From an uncultured Prevotellaceae bacterium (GTDB taxonomy: Bacteria > Bacteroidota > Bacteroidia > Bacteroidales > Bacteroidaceae): a DNA stretch of 64,000 nt. The translations under genes were made by a program, and so were the position numbers. The notes under the pieces are model-generated. The model ran no database searches, had not been told where the DNA came from, and saw nothing but the letters and a program-made list of their open reading frames with translations. Of the stretch, positions 35,199 to 45,041 are shown piece by piece. The stretch's first letter is position 1, and every line of letters starts with the position of its first letter. The stretch covers positions 1 to 64,000 of the forward strand of contig CADAOD010000015.1 of NCBI GenBank assembly GCA_902789415.1. Reading direction: 5' to 3'.

Positions 35199-36319
35199 TA
35201 TGGATTTAGTTTACCATTCTTAACAAGTTTCTCAAAATAATAAAGCATTTCACCTAAAATTGCCTTCTTATCGTCACAGTAGAAATCATCAAATCCGTCA
35301 AAACCTTTAAAAGAAAAAACTTGCTTCATTTCCGACTTTGACAATTTAAGAGAGAGTATTCTACCTACCAAAGTAATGACATCACCCAAAATCCATTTAG
35401 TTTTTGTTCCAACCTTTATTTGGATTACTTCATCATATCTTCCATCGGTTGACAATTTATATAATACCCAAGGAATATCAAATCCTGCCTTTATTGGGGT
35501 TGCCAAACCACCTGTAAAGCGAGCATTTGTTTCTATATAAGCTATTCTTCCTGTATCTTTATCATATCTAAAATCCAAGCCACACACACCTTGATAATCC
35601 ACATAGTCAAGTAGACGCTTTGCATACATCTCCAATTCTGGAACATTCACTATCTCCCGCTGGGTTGTAGTGCCACCACCCTCAGTTTTAGTAACCAAAG
35701 CACGATAAACTGACGATTTCCAGAAGCCCCTCCAACGAACACAATCTACACTATAATCTGTTCCACCAATCTGTTCCTCTATTAATACCTTTTCTCCTCG
35801 ATAAGAATCTATCAATTTCTCTAACTCCTCTCTATTAGAAGGGAAGAAAACACCCTTTGCAGAATTACCAATAGCTGTTTTAAATACCACTGGATATGAT
35901 TTAACCTTATTGACATCATGATATATTTCCGGAATGGGGACTCCTGCTTCTTGTGCAATTTGAGTAGATTCCTTTTTATCAGTCAACCTCAAAAGCAACT
36001 TTTCATCCACATATGGAATTACTAAATCATTAGGAAATCTGTGGCGATTACGCATAATAATTACACTCTCATCATGCGTCGGCAATAGCATTTTAGGTTG
36101 CAGTTCTTCTACTTTCTTAACTAGGCACTCAATAAAAGCATCCTCAGCTGTAAATGGGTCAGGATAGACGAAGTAACCAGAATTATACTTCGACATACTA
36201 CATATATTCTTCGCAGAAGTATCAGCAACAACAACCCTCAAGCCATGTGATGACAGACTTCTTAGAATATTATAACCAACTCGATTCCAACAGTATGTTA
36301 TAATTACATCACAACTCAT
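35198..36319 (-). CDS. ATP-grasp ligase, polysaccharide-locus type (first of two)
   Basis: 373 residues. An N-terminal Rossmann-like preATP-grasp domain is followed by the ATP-grasp core: AIGNSAKGVFF (nucleotide loop), IEEQIGGTDYSVDCV, and the metal-binding IETNARFTGG. ATP-grasp enzymes couple a carboxylate to an amine through an acyl phosphate, for example carbamoyl-phosphate or amino-acid ligases. Substrates cannot be read from sequence. In a capsule operon with an Asp/Glu-type racemase and amino-sugar genes, amide linkage of an amino acid to an amino sugar is a reasonable inference. It is AT-rich compared with flanking housekeeping genes. Confidence 0.82.
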   Translation of the reverse strand: MSCDVIITYCWNRVGYNILRSLSSHGLRVVVADTSAKNICSMSKYNSGYFVYPDPFTAEDAFIECLVKKVEELQPKMLLPTHDESVIIMRNRHRFPNDLVIPYVDEKLLLRLTDKKESTQIAQEAGVPIPEIYHDVNKVKSYPVVFKTAIGNSAKGVFFPSNREELEKLIDSYRGEKVLIEEQIGGTDYSVDCVRWRGFWKSSVYRALVTKTEGGGTTTQREIVNVPELEMYAKRLLDYVDYQGVCGLDFRYDKDTGRIAYIETNARFTGGLATPIKAGFDIPWVLYKLSTDGRYDEVIQIKVGTKTKWILGDVITLVGRILSLKLSKSEMKQVFSFKGFDGFDDFYCDDKKAILGEMLYYFEKLVKNGKLNP

Positions 36320-36346
36320 AGATAATGTTTCTTCACAATGATTAAG

Positions 36347-36772
36347 TCATTTCTCGCTAGACTTGAAACATATAAACTCTTCGTAATCTCTAATGTAATC
36401 AGCAGCATCATAAACCTCACTTGCCAACACCATACATACTGCGCCAGAAGAGAAATCTCCCAAATCGCGCCATAACCCAGGTTTCACAAACAATCCCTGA
36501 TAAGGACGATTCAAGAAAAATGTTCTCTTATTGTGACCATCATCAAGAGTCACAGTAAAAGAACCAGATGCAGCGATTATCAGTTGTTCCAGTTCTCTAT
36601 GTGCATGAGCACCACGTGACTCGCCGCCAGGCACATCATATAGATAGTATACACGTTTTACATCAAAAGGTAAAGTAGCACCATTTTCGACTACAGTCAA
36701 GTTACCCTTTCGGTCACTATGGTGTTTGTCTAGTTCTACTATCGTACAATCAAAAACACTATAATTGGCCAT
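36347..36772 (-). CDS. FdtA/QdtA-like sugar 3,4-ketoisomerase (cupin)
   Basis: 141 residues, one cupin domain. The histidine pair expected of the active site is present in SRGAHAHRELEQ (about residues 53-64), followed by GSFTVTLDDG and GLFVKPGLWRDL. Family members isomerise dTDP-4-keto-6-deoxyglucose to the 3-keto sugar for 3-amino-3,6-dideoxyhexose synthesis. The FdtB-like aminotransferase at 38448 would act next. It overlaps the upstream paralogue by 14 bases. Confidence 0.85.
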   Translation of the reverse strand: MANYSVFDCTIVELDKHHSDRKGNLTVVENGATLPFDVKRVYYLYDVPGGESRGAHAHRELEQLIIAASGSFTVTLDDGHNKRTFFLNRPYQGLFVKPGLWRDLGDFSSGAVCMVLASEVYDAADYIRDYEEFICFKSSEK

Positions 36773-37178
36773 TATGTTTCAGTTTTAAAAAATCCTCATA
36801 ATCACGTATATAATCTTCCTTGCGGTATGAAATAGAGCCAAATTCCAACGCAAACGAGTTTGTTGAAAAATTCTCCATTGTTCTCCATAATCCTTGAGGA
36901 ATATAGAGACCATAATAGGAGCGATCCATCCTAAAGATTTTCTTATTCACGCCATCATCAACAATCACATCGAACGCACCAGAAAGCGCTATTACCACCT
37001 CCTGATTTTCCAAGAATGCATGGCCTCCACGATCTTCGCCGCCTGGTACATCATATATCCAATAGGTTCGTTTTATTTCAAACGGGATCTGCTTGTAGTT
37101 TTCTGCAAAAGAAAGATTCCCACGCGCATCCAGGAACTTAGGAAGCTCGATAATCTTTACATCATTAATTGTAGTCAT
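36759..37178 (-). CDS. second FdtA-like cupin, altered active-site motif
   Basis: 139 residues, a tandem paralogue of the next gene with the same layout (FEIKRTYWIYDVPGGEDRG, GAFDVIVDDG, GLYIPQGLWRTM). Where the downstream copy has HAH, this one has HAF (GGHAFLENQE), so one of the two histidines is replaced by phenylalanine. It may have another specificity, such as a different stereochemistry at C4, be a structural partner, or be inactive. Confidence 0.8.
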   Translation of the reverse strand: MTTINDVKIIELPKFLDARGNLSFAENYKQIPFEIKRTYWIYDVPGGEDRGGHAFLENQEVVIALSGAFDVIVDDGVNKKIFRMDRSYYGLYIPQGLWRTMENFSTNSFALEFGSISYRKEDYIRDYEDFLKLKHNGQL

Positions 37179-37191
37179 AATTAATATTGAT

Positions 37192-38445
37192 TTATGAAGC
37201 TAGTGCAGCCTCTATTACCTTAATTTCTTCTGCTGCAAGATTCTTATAATCAAAACGTTCTGCAACCTTACGAACTCGTTCACACATCGCCAGATATTGC
37301 TCTCGGGGTTGTTCAGTACACAGACGGATAGCATCAGCAAACTCTTCTGGGGTAAACATATCATGTGCAACGCCTAAGTTATTATCTGTTATAACATCAT
37401 CATAAGCAATATTAATATTGCAAACAATGGGTTTTCCAGCAGCTAAATATTGCCACATCTTTCCTGAGCTCACTCCTAAATGTCCAAAACCCTTCTCATA
37501 ATTCATCACATTAACTGTTGCTTGAGAAACTACCCATGCCACCTCATGGAATGGTATACGACGCTCTTTGAAATGAACATTCTGAATTGCATTCTCATTT
37601 ACATACTTTTCCAGATCATCACGATAAGCCCCATCACCATAAATAAAGAACTGATATCTGTTATCAGATTGTAACATAGCGGCAGCATCTATCAAAGATT
37701 TAACATGATTAGCCAGATTAACCGAACCCATGTAGACAATCTTAAAGATATCTTTCTGATTCATATCTTCATCTTTCCGAGGGAACGCAATGCAATTCTT
37801 ATCAAATTGTTCTAAATTTACGCCACAATTAATGTAATGGACACGCGACATATCTATCTTACCGCCACACTCTTTTACCCAGCCTTTGCGCTTCAGATAA
37901 TCGAATGCTCCCAGGAAAGTAAAGACCAACTGATCAGAATGATAATAGAGTTGTTTCTCAACCCAATAAAAGAGATGTAATGCAGGATTATTTCTTGATA
38001 CCAAGCCAAATGTCACAAAATCTTCAGGCCACAAGTCCCACGCCTCCGCAATATACTTGGCTTTAAGTTTCTTCGCTATCCAAACTATCGGATAATCGAA
38101 TGGTGTATGGATATTATGAAGAATGACATCAGGCTTTTCAAATTCACGACAATGCTTATAAAGTCTCCATGCAAAAGCCCAAATAGAAAACATTCGTTTT
38201 AGACCATTACCTACATAACGAGGACATTTAACATGAATAAAACGATACTCGCCATATTGATGCTCTTCAAAAACCCCATCGCCTTCTATCAAATCCTTAG
38301 GGTCGCCAGGACAATATGAAGCATTAAATGTGATCACATCATATCCTGCTTTGCGGAAATGATGAGCAAACTGAAGATAGCGTGGATTTGCTGCTGTATC
38401 TGGTGTGCCTGTATAATAGTTAACAATCCAAATCCTTTTACCCAT
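37192..38445 (-). CDS. GT4-type glycosyltransferase (WbuB-like)
   Basis: 417 residues with a GT-B layout. The N-terminal acceptor domain contains YYTGTPDTAANPRYLQFA, as in WbuB-type transferases. The C-terminal nucleotide-sugar domain has IVYMGSVNLANHVKSLIDAA, FKERRIPFHEVAWVVSQA and GVSSGKMWQYLAAGKPIVC. It adds one sugar to the lipid-linked repeat on the cytoplasmic face; donor and linkage are unknown. It lies 2 bases downstream of the FdtB-like gene. Confidence 0.85.
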   Translation of the reverse strand: MGKRIWIVNYYTGTPDTAANPRYLQFAHHFRKAGYDVITFNASYCPGDPKDLIEGDGVFEEHQYGEYRFIHVKCPRYVGNGLKRMFSIWAFAWRLYKHCREFEKPDVILHNIHTPFDYPIVWIAKKLKAKYIAEAWDLWPEDFVTFGLVSRNNPALHLFYWVEKQLYYHSDQLVFTFLGAFDYLKRKGWVKECGGKIDMSRVHYINCGVNLEQFDKNCIAFPRKDEDMNQKDIFKIVYMGSVNLANHVKSLIDAAAMLQSDNRYQFFIYGDGAYRDDLEKYVNENAIQNVHFKERRIPFHEVAWVVSQATVNVMNYEKGFGHLGVSSGKMWQYLAAGKPIVCNINIAYDDVITDNNLGVAHDMFTPEEFADAIRLCTEQPREQYLAMCERVRKVAERFDYKNLAAEEIKVIEAALAS

Positions 38446-38447
38446 TT

Positions 38448-39569
38448 TCAGAATTGGTTGATCAGTTTTACAACTTCTGCGACTTCTTCTATTGTAATAG
38501 TTGGACCTATTGGTAGGCTCAATTCCTCCTCAGCCAATTTCTCTGTTATTGGCAGATTCAACTGAGGCATGTTCCACTCCTCTTTTGCATAACATTCCTG
38601 TTTATGAGGCGCAATAGGATAATGACACACAGTTCCTACTCCTTTCTTTTCCAAATAATCATGCAAAGCATCACGCTTACCATCAGTTAATAAGATGGGA
38701 AACAAGTGATAGGCATTCTGCTCATCAGGCAACAAATCGGGAAGTGTAATCTGTGGATTATTGATATGATTATAGTAATAATGAGCCACCTCTTTACGAT
38801 GTTGGTTATCCTCTACCAGATACTTTAGTTTCACATCAAGAACCGCAGCCTGAATTTCATCCAAACGACTATTACGGCCTGCATATTTAAATACATACTT
38901 TTTCTGAGAGCCATAATTTGCCAATGCACGTACAGCAGCCGCCAACTCTGGATCATTTGTAGTTACAGCACCGGCATCACCAAGCGCTCCAAGGTTCTTA
39001 CCAGGATAAAAACTGTGACCTGCAGCATCACCAATAGAACCTGTTACTCGACCATCCGTAAACTTACAACCATGAGCCTGCGCATTGTCCTCTATCAGTT
39101 TCAGATTATACCTTTTACAAAGCTCACCTATTTTCTCTGTATAAGCGATACGCCCATACAGGTGAACTATTGCAATAGCCTTTGTCTTAGGAGTAATCAA
39201 TTCTTCAATCAGACTATCATCCATCTCCAATGTATTTACCTTGGGCTCACAAAGCACAGGCTTTAAACCATTCTCAGTAATAGCCAAAATGGTTGCAATA
39301 TATGTATTAGCCGGAACTATTACTTCGTCGCCGGGCTGCATCACACCCATTTCGATGTAAGCACGGAATATCCATATTAATGCATCCAATCCATTGGCAC
39401 ACCCAATGGTATATTTCGTACCAATGAATTCAGAATAATGCTTTTCGAATAGTTCGTTTTCCTTACCTTGGAGATACCATCCTCCATTAACTACTCTTGA
39501 TACTGCTTCATTAATTTCATTTCCATGCAAAGCAGTAACATCTTTAAGACTTAAAAAAGGAATATTCAT
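38448..39569 (-). CDS. DegT-family aminotransferase (FdtB/QdtB-like)
   Basis: 373 residues. Family features: the IPFLSLKDV start, [44 protein letters not shown] and the PLP lysine in [16 protein letters not shown]. This subgroup aminates 3-keto-6-deoxy sugars to dTDP-3-amino-3,6-dideoxyhexoses (Fuc3N or Qui3N). The two FdtA-like cupins close by supply the substrate; one of the two hexapeptide acyltransferases in the operon may N-acylate the product. Confidence 0.88.
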   Translation of the reverse strand: MNIPFLSLKDVTALHGNEINEAVSRVVNGGWYLQGKENELFEKHYSEFIGTKYTIGCANGLDALIWIFRAYIEMGVMQPGDEVIVPANTYIATILAITENGLKPVLCEPKVNTLEMDDSLIEELITPKTKAIAIVHLYGRIAYTEKIGELCKRYNLKLIEDNAQAHGCKFTDGRVTGSIGDAAGHSFYPGKNLGALGDAGAVTTNDPELAAAVRALANYGSQKKYVFKYAGRNSRLDEIQAAVLDVKLKYLVEDNQHRKEVAHYYYNHINNPQITLPDLLPDEQNAYHLFPILLTDGKRDALHDYLEKKGVGTVCHYPIAPHKQECYAKEEWNMPQLNLPITEKLAEEELSLPIGPTITIEEVAEVVKLINQF

Positions 39570-39577
39570 ATTATCGA

Positions 39578-40813
39578 TTATTTTCTACCGAGAAATTTAT
39601 CCAAGAACATCTCATTTGATTTTTGAACACTCTCGTATGTCATCACATCACGAGGTCCGCAAAGAATTGCATAGCCAAACTTATCACGATCACCATCATT
39701 AATATAATCACCATAATGCTCATTAACCTTCAAGCCATCGTGGTTTTCATAGAGCACAGTAATACGAGGATCCAGGAATTCTGTAATATTTGTTTCCGCA
39801 ACACTATATGAATTGGAAGGAATGTCATAACCAAACCACATGGAGGCATTTTCACCATTCATGTAGTTACCTGGTTCTATCTTTTCACCATGCAACATAC
39901 GTACATAATCGCCTAAATAATCATGACCGGAAGCTTTCCATACAGTATGACTACAAATGAAGCCACTACTTCGTGCTCCCATCTCAACGGGTGTAAACGA
40001 GCCATCCTCCTTCATGATAATTTCCAGATGACCAAACATTGAATGAAGTCCAAGAGCCTTATAGCACTCAATTCCAAAATTAGCAATACGTACCCATGTT
40101 GCATCATCATATTTACGTGAGTTCCAATGATGAATCACTGTTACGTGGTTTTTTAACGCATATAGCGAGTGATGCTGGATGGAGCTACCATAACAGTTCA
40201 CATTACCATAAGCATCACCCAGCATATCTACTGTAAACTCTTCGCCCTCAACAAATTCCTCTATCAAACATTTTCCATTAAAGGACGTATCTTTAGCTTT
40301 ATTAAGAGCCTCTTTTAACGCCTCACGTGTCTGACCTCTATCAAGAATAGTTATACCGCGAGAACTGGCTGCTACGTCAGGCTTACAAATCAGTTTCATC
40401 TTTTGAGACAACTCATACAATTCATCGAAACTGATTTCATCATCCATCTTAGAAATACGATTGAACACACCTGCCGCCATCCAAGCATCGCGCATTTCGT
40501 TCTTTGAGAGCACCTTATTAAACTTTTCTGGCATGGTTTTATTGCCACACCAACCATTAATTGCATTAACCGTTGGAGCAGCCAAATCTATACTTGACAA
40601 GGCACCATATACTTGACCTTTCAAACCCTGTCTTTCCAATTCGGCAATGATTCCCTCAGCATCCTTGATATCCTTTTGAATATACATATCACCTTCAATA
40701 CGAGGTTTCTCATTCCATGCCACAAGAATTACTTTATAGCCTAATTCACGCAAGTGGCATACTTGCCCCCATAAAAGAGGGTTCTCGCCTAACAATACAA
40801 AATATTTATTCAT
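39578..40813 (-). CDS. ATP-grasp ligase, polysaccharide-locus type (second of two)
   Basis: 411 residues, only distantly similar to the ATP-grasp protein at 35198. The preATP-grasp domain starts [19 protein letters not shown]. The core contains [31 protein letters not shown] and, with the metal ligands, [13 protein letters not shown]. The same ligase chemistry is expected (carboxylate + amine or thiol). The C-terminal 120 residues are specific to this subtype. It lies 27 bases from the GT gene upstream and 8 bases from the FdtB-like gene downstream. Confidence 0.82.
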   Translation of the reverse strand: MNKYFVLLGENPLLWGQVCHLRELGYKVILVAWNEKPRIEGDMYIQKDIKDAEGIIAELERQGLKGQVYGALSSIDLAAPTVNAINGWCGNKTMPEKFNKVLSKNEMRDAWMAAGVFNRISKMDDEISFDELYELSQKMKLICKPDVAASSRGITILDRGQTREALKEALNKAKDTSFNGKCLIEEFVEGEEFTVDMLGDAYGNVNCYGSSIQHHSLYALKNHVTVIHHWNSRKYDDATWVRIANFGIECYKALGLHSMFGHLEIIMKEDGSFTPVEMGARSSGFICSHTVWKASGHDYLGDYVRMLHGEKIEPGNYMNGENASMWFGYDIPSNSYSVAETNITEFLDPRITVLYENHDGLKVNEHYGDYINDGDRDKFGYAILCGPRDVMTYESVQKSNEMFLDKFLGRK

Positions 40814-40840
40814 TGCAAAATATAGTTACTCAAAATTCAA

Positions 40841-42049
40841 TTACAGTCTCACAACAATCTCATTGACATATCTTTCTGCAGCCTTCTCGTCCGTAAGCGA
40901 TTTTGCAGTCTTAATAGCCTCTTGGGATACACACGCTCTCTCTTCGGTAGGCATTGCATTTATTTTCATGATCTTCACAGCTAAATCATCTGCATCACCA
41001 GCCTCACAAAGAAAGCCATTTATACCATCGATTATTACGCCATCAAATCCCTCACCGATAGAAGCAATTGTCAGACAACCGCGCGCCATGGCTTCAAGAT
41101 AAACTAAACCATAAGCTTCACCTTTACTTATCATAATCAAACAATCTGCTTTGTCATATTCCTCAATAATTTGATCACGAGGTATCCATCCCAATAGTTT
41201 AACCTGGTTTTGAAGATTATACTCTTTTATTTTCAACTTGACAATATCCAATTGGCTACCAGCTCCCACATAATGCAATTCAAAATCTTTTTGAGGGTAA
41301 ATCTTAACCAATGCATCTATAATCTTCTCAGGGTATTTTCTCTCAATCATCTCGCCAACATACAGAAATCGATGTAATGGCGTTTCATATTGGTGAGTAT
41401 TATTCTTTGTTACGTACTTTGAAGGTATTCCAGAATAACAAATGAACGGATTTTTCACCTCGCCCACAGTTGTATTATATTCATTTATCAATGCTTTACA
41501 ACGAAATCCCCACATGTCTATGCCATTTAACAACTCATGCAGTTTATTACCATATACTTTCTTCATGATTTCTATCTCACCATGTAGCACAATACAAGTC
41601 TTAGGATAAACATATGCAGCTTTCAACCTATTAAGAAGCTCTATTTGCGGATTGGCGAAATGGCCAATAATTACATCGGGTGTAAAATTTGTATTTTGGT
41701 TATTTCTTAATATTTCATTAACAGCTTTTATAATTGCTCCTTTTGAAAATTTACCGTGAGGGATTGGCTTAAATACAGGAATCCGGATAATCGGAACATT
41801 ATCAATTACGTATCTTATAACAAAGTTATCTCGGTGTGTATATACCACTGCCCCGGTTTTAGCAGCAATTCTATTTCTAAGTAATCGAGCTATCCAATAC
41901 AAGACGATAGGATATACAGCTTGTATATGAACGACTCTGACATTGTAGCCCATTCTAATCCATTCACGGGTAAAAAAATGGCACACTGACGTTCCTCTAT
42001 TTCCCTCAGGAACCGGATATATCGTCGATATTAGTAAAATATTTTTCAT
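40841..42049 (-). CDS. GT4-type glycosyltransferase
   Basis: 402 residues from ATG 42047-42049 (MKNILLISTIYPVPEGNRG); in-frame starts four and six codons upstream would overlap the previous gene. GT-B fold: RFLYVGEMIERKYPEKIIDAL opens the nucleotide-sugar domain, and SKGEAYGLVYLEAMARGCLTI is the GT4 E-x7-E region that contacts the donor. It acts at the cytoplasmic membrane on the lipid-linked oligosaccharide. Confidence 0.87.
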   Translation of the reverse strand: MKNILLISTIYPVPEGNRGTSVCHFFTREWIRMGYNVRVVHIQAVYPIVLYWIARLLRNRIAAKTGAVVYTHRDNFVIRYVIDNVPIIRIPVFKPIPHGKFSKGAIIKAVNEILRNNQNTNFTPDVIIGHFANPQIELLNRLKAAYVYPKTCIVLHGEIEIMKKVYGNKLHELLNGIDMWGFRCKALINEYNTTVGEVKNPFICYSGIPSKYVTKNNTHQYETPLHRFLYVGEMIERKYPEKIIDALVKIYPQKDFELHYVGAGSQLDIVKLKIKEYNLQNQVKLLGWIPRDQIIEEYDKADCLIMISKGEAYGLVYLEAMARGCLTIASIGEGFDGVIIDGINGFLCEAGDADDLAVKIMKINAMPTEERACVSQEAIKTAKSLTDEKAAERYVNEIVVRL

Positions 42050-42057
42050 ACTAAAAT

Positions 42058-43197
42058 TCATTGACAATAGATGGTATTACAAAACATCTCCTTAGAATGG
42101 CTTTCGAGATAGCTGTTCCCTTGTGTATTACATATAGGATCATCTAAAACACATTTTATGCAATGACAAATACACACAGCAGAAGGATTTTCAAGCAGAT
42201 TCCCTAAATGCCATCTTCGAACCATTTTACCTATAACGCCACCATGTACCGCGATTACTGGTTTCCCATAATATGCTGCATGCCCAACGATACCACTACT
42301 CTGAGACTTTACTTTATATGGAACTAAAACATAATCGCATGTAGCAAACAAATCTGCCATTTTTTCAAATGTCAAGTATCCATCAAAAAGAAACGCCTGG
42401 ACTCGACTAGAAACCTTTGAATAAAGAGAATCAAATTCTTCTTTAATATCCTTACTTACCTGTCCTGCAAAAATAACAACAATATCCTTACAGGATTTAT
42501 CATCAAGCAGCATAAGCGCTTTCAGTATGCCAACAGTATTCTTATAACTATTCATACTCCCCGGATGGAGGAAACATATCTTTTCTTTTGAAATTCCCAA
42601 TTCATTCCTTAAATCTTGACCAACATAACTTTGGAGAGAAGATACAGGGTCAGGCATCATCTGGAATTTATTTGTTTTATATAATCGGTTTAGGCATTGA
42701 GCCGAAGCAGAGTCATTACAAATAAAGGTTCTATGAAACACCCTAAATTTACTTATAATCCAATATTTCAGAACGTCTTGCAAACGCATCGACCATGACT
42801 CTTCAGTCCACTCATACAAATAAATTCGGTATACTATTCCCGAGAAACGAACGTTCCTTACAAGAAATGGAAGGTATGGAAGATACTCCATTACAGATAT
42901 CGTAATAACATCAGTGGCATGATATTTATTACAATAATTACGAATGGTTCTTGAATTTATCCAGCCTTTTTTCAATAGACCACAATCAAGAGGAGGTTCT
43001 TCGCCATCCTTCATGACATCAACGACAATATGGTCAGCAACTGGCCAAACCAAACGACAGGAGTCATCTTTAAATCGCTGAGGGACAACAAAAACAAAAG
43101 AATCATCAGTTTTACCTAACGCCCCCATATAAAGATGATGAAGATACTCCAACTGATGCCCACCTATCGTCTGTGTATGAATCAAATAAGTTCTCAT
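42058..43197 (-). CDS. GT-B glycosyltransferase, divergent
   Basis: 379 residues. The N-terminus TIGGHQLEYLHHL is typical of a GT-B acceptor domain with a glycine-rich loop, and the C-terminal half has FLHPGSMNSYKNTVGILKALMLL and DYVLVPYKVKSQSSGIVGHAAYYGKPVIA, a degenerate GT4-like donor site. The function is assigned by fold and context. Its start overlaps the stop of the polymerase gene by 4 bases. Confidence 0.78.
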   Translation of the reverse strand: MRTYLIHTQTIGGHQLEYLHHLYMGALGKTDDSFVFVVPQRFKDDSCRLVWPVADHIVVDVMKDGEEPPLDCGLLKKGWINSRTIRNYCNKYHATDVITISVMEYLPYLPFLVRNVRFSGIVYRIYLYEWTEESWSMRLQDVLKYWIISKFRVFHRTFICNDSASAQCLNRLYKTNKFQMMPDPVSSLQSYVGQDLRNELGISKEKICFLHPGSMNSYKNTVGILKALMLLDDKSCKDIVVIFAGQVSKDIKEEFDSLYSKVSSRVQAFLFDGYLTFEKMADLFATCDYVLVPYKVKSQSSGIVGHAAYYGKPVIAVHGGVIGKMVRRWHLGNLLENPSAVCICHCIKCVLDDPICNTQGNSYLESHSKEMFCNTIYCQ

Positions 43198-44420
43198 TCT
43201 TGTTGATAATCCAAAAAACGATAATTATATATGTACGAAAAAGAGAACCAAAAGAACGGTTCGAACATATATGAAGCAGAGAATAGAAGTTCTGTAATCG
43301 TAAAGATTATAAAAGGCGCCAACCATATTTGTTTTTCATCATCATAGCACATTATGCTATATTTACTAGAAAGTCGGACAAAATAGACGATGTATATCGA
43401 TAATAGTACTAGTCCACCCTGAAGAAGAATCTCAAGCACGATATTGTGAGGGTGCATATTCATTACTGCGAGATAAGAATAAATACCATAACCGAAAACT
43501 GGACGATCAACTATATGGTGAAATGCTTCAAGCCAGATATCATCTCTGCCAGATGAAGCACTAGTATCCAAACCTCCATCAGCAATCACAGAAAAAATTC
43601 TTCCAAAATTATCATTTAACAAAGCAGCATATTCTTCATCAATATTTCCAAGTACAAATAACATGACTAATACTAGGGCAATAAATCCAAAAAGTCCTTT
43701 TATTACAAATCTTGGATTAATTGCTCTTAATTTGCCTAAACCTACAACAGCCAGCCCAATTAAAACGGTTACAAATGCACCTCTTCCTCCACCAAAAAAA
43801 ATCATAATAAGAAAGTATGGTAACATTAATATCTTTAACGTCCTATACCATTTCTTGTCAAGGAAAGAAAACTTTGGATATGACTTATTATGGCTCAACA
43901 AGAAAATATCAACCAAGAAACAATATGCAATCATATACGACGCATTCTGATCGTATGCAGTAGGATCTTCCATCTTCGCAATAAAGATATTTCTTATCAT
44001 AAAGATAAATGCGAAACTAAAGAACAAAAGGAGTAGATCCATCCATTTCATAACAATAGCCAAATCATCACGACCATCCATGTTTAGTGCTATACATACA
44101 GCGGGAAACGAGAAACATACCATCTGTAAATATACAGGATTATTGGCATATCCTTGTATTATTCCGACTACTGCGTAAAAAAACAAAATAAACAATGGCA
44201 AAATTTCAGCCACAGTATATTCCCCTCGCTGCACAAATCCTCGCCACCACGAATACAGTCCTATTAACAGTAGCGACACCATATATATTTTATAACTTAT
44301 GCCAGCACCTGATTCCGGATCAGCTCTAAAACCAAGAATTGCACTAATACTAAAATATAGCAAAGGACCATTTAGCACAAAGATGTTAATCAGTTCTTTT
44401 TCGTTTATCATCGCTTTCAT
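43194..44420 (-). CDS. Wzy-type polysaccharide polymerase (O-antigen ligase fold)
   Basis: 408 residues, about ten to twelve membrane helices. The large periplasmic loop ends in the family motif MHPHNIVLEILLQGG (about residues 320-340), preceded by SGRDDIWLEAFHHIVDRPVFGYG. It polymerises undecaprenyl-linked repeat units in the periplasm; it could be a ligase, but as the only such protein in an operon with Wzx it is most likely Wzy. The start overlaps the preceding stop as TAATG. Confidence 0.87.
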   Translation of the reverse strand: MKAMINEKELINIFVLNGPLLYFSISAILGFRADPESGAGISYKIYMVSLLLIGLYSWWRGFVQRGEYTVAEILPLFILFFYAVVGIIQGYANNPVYLQMVCFSFPAVCIALNMDGRDDLAIVMKWMDLLLLFFSFAFIFMIRNIFIAKMEDPTAYDQNASYMIAYCFLVDIFLLSHNKSYPKFSFLDKKWYRTLKILMLPYFLIMIFFGGGRGAFVTVLIGLAVVGLGKLRAINPRFVIKGLFGFIALVLVMLFVLGNIDEEYAALLNDNFGRIFSVIADGGLDTSASSGRDDIWLEAFHHIVDRPVFGYGIYSYLAVMNMHPHNIVLEILLQGGLVLLSIYIVYFVRLSSKYSIMCYDDEKQIWLAPFIIFTITELLFSASYMFEPFFWFSFSYIYNYRFLDYQQE

Positions 44421-45040
44421 TAAAGAGCTGCATTAATTTCCTTCAAAATTTTACATGGATTCCCTCCTGCAATCACATCAGCGGGAATATCTTTTGTAAC
44501 TACACTACCTGCACCAATAATTGTTCGAGCACCAATATGGACGCCTTTCAGAATTATTGAACCAGCACCAATGAAACAATCATCATCAATAACAACTGGT
44601 GCACATTTACGATTTGCCGTATCATATTCTGATTCACGTCTATCTTCGTAATGCAAACTATGGAAATCTGTAGTATACACCTTAACCCCACCACCAATTT
44701 TTACATTACAACCGATGGTTATATTAACATTCTTTGCCACCAAAGTTGTTTGAGACATACCAACATTCTTCCCAATTAGAATAGAACCATTTTCTGCTCT
44801 AAGGATACACGGATTATTATATCCTATCTGATTATCCAGCATTCCATTATTCATCTGAAGATTATCTCCCAAAACAATCCTACCATTTCCACTGATTTCA
44901 ATAATAGGAGTGCCAACAATTCTGTAATTGGCATATTGTACTGAATTTCCAATTAAACGCCATTTTGTATGAAGGATACCAAATACTCTTTTGGCGCGAT
45001 AAACAGTCATATGTAACAAATGATATAAAAGGCAAATCAT
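44420..45040 (-). CDS. hexapeptide-repeat acyltransferase (first of two)
   Basis: 206 residues from ATG 45038-45040, one base after the WbsX-like stop; a TTG start upstream would overlap it. A left-handed beta-helix from about residue 60 (ISGNGRIVLGDNLQ, GSILIGKNVGMSQTTLV, NITIGCNVKIGGG) with the catalytic-type His in TTDFHSLHY, and a C-terminal IGAGSVVTKDIPADVIAGGNPCK. It is of the maltose/colanic-acid O-acetyltransferase group; it would acetylate a sugar hydroxyl or amine. Confidence 0.87.
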   Translation of the reverse strand: MICLLYHLLHMTVYRAKRVFGILHTKWRLIGNSVQYANYRIVGTPIIEISGNGRIVLGDNLQMNNGMLDNQIGYNNPCILRAENGSILIGKNVGMSQTTLVAKNVNITIGCNVKIGGGVKVYTTDFHSLHYEDRRESEYDTANRKCAPVVIDDDCFIGAGSIILKGVHIGARTIIGAGSVVTKDIPADVIAGGNPCKILKEINAAL

Positions 45041-45041
45041 A

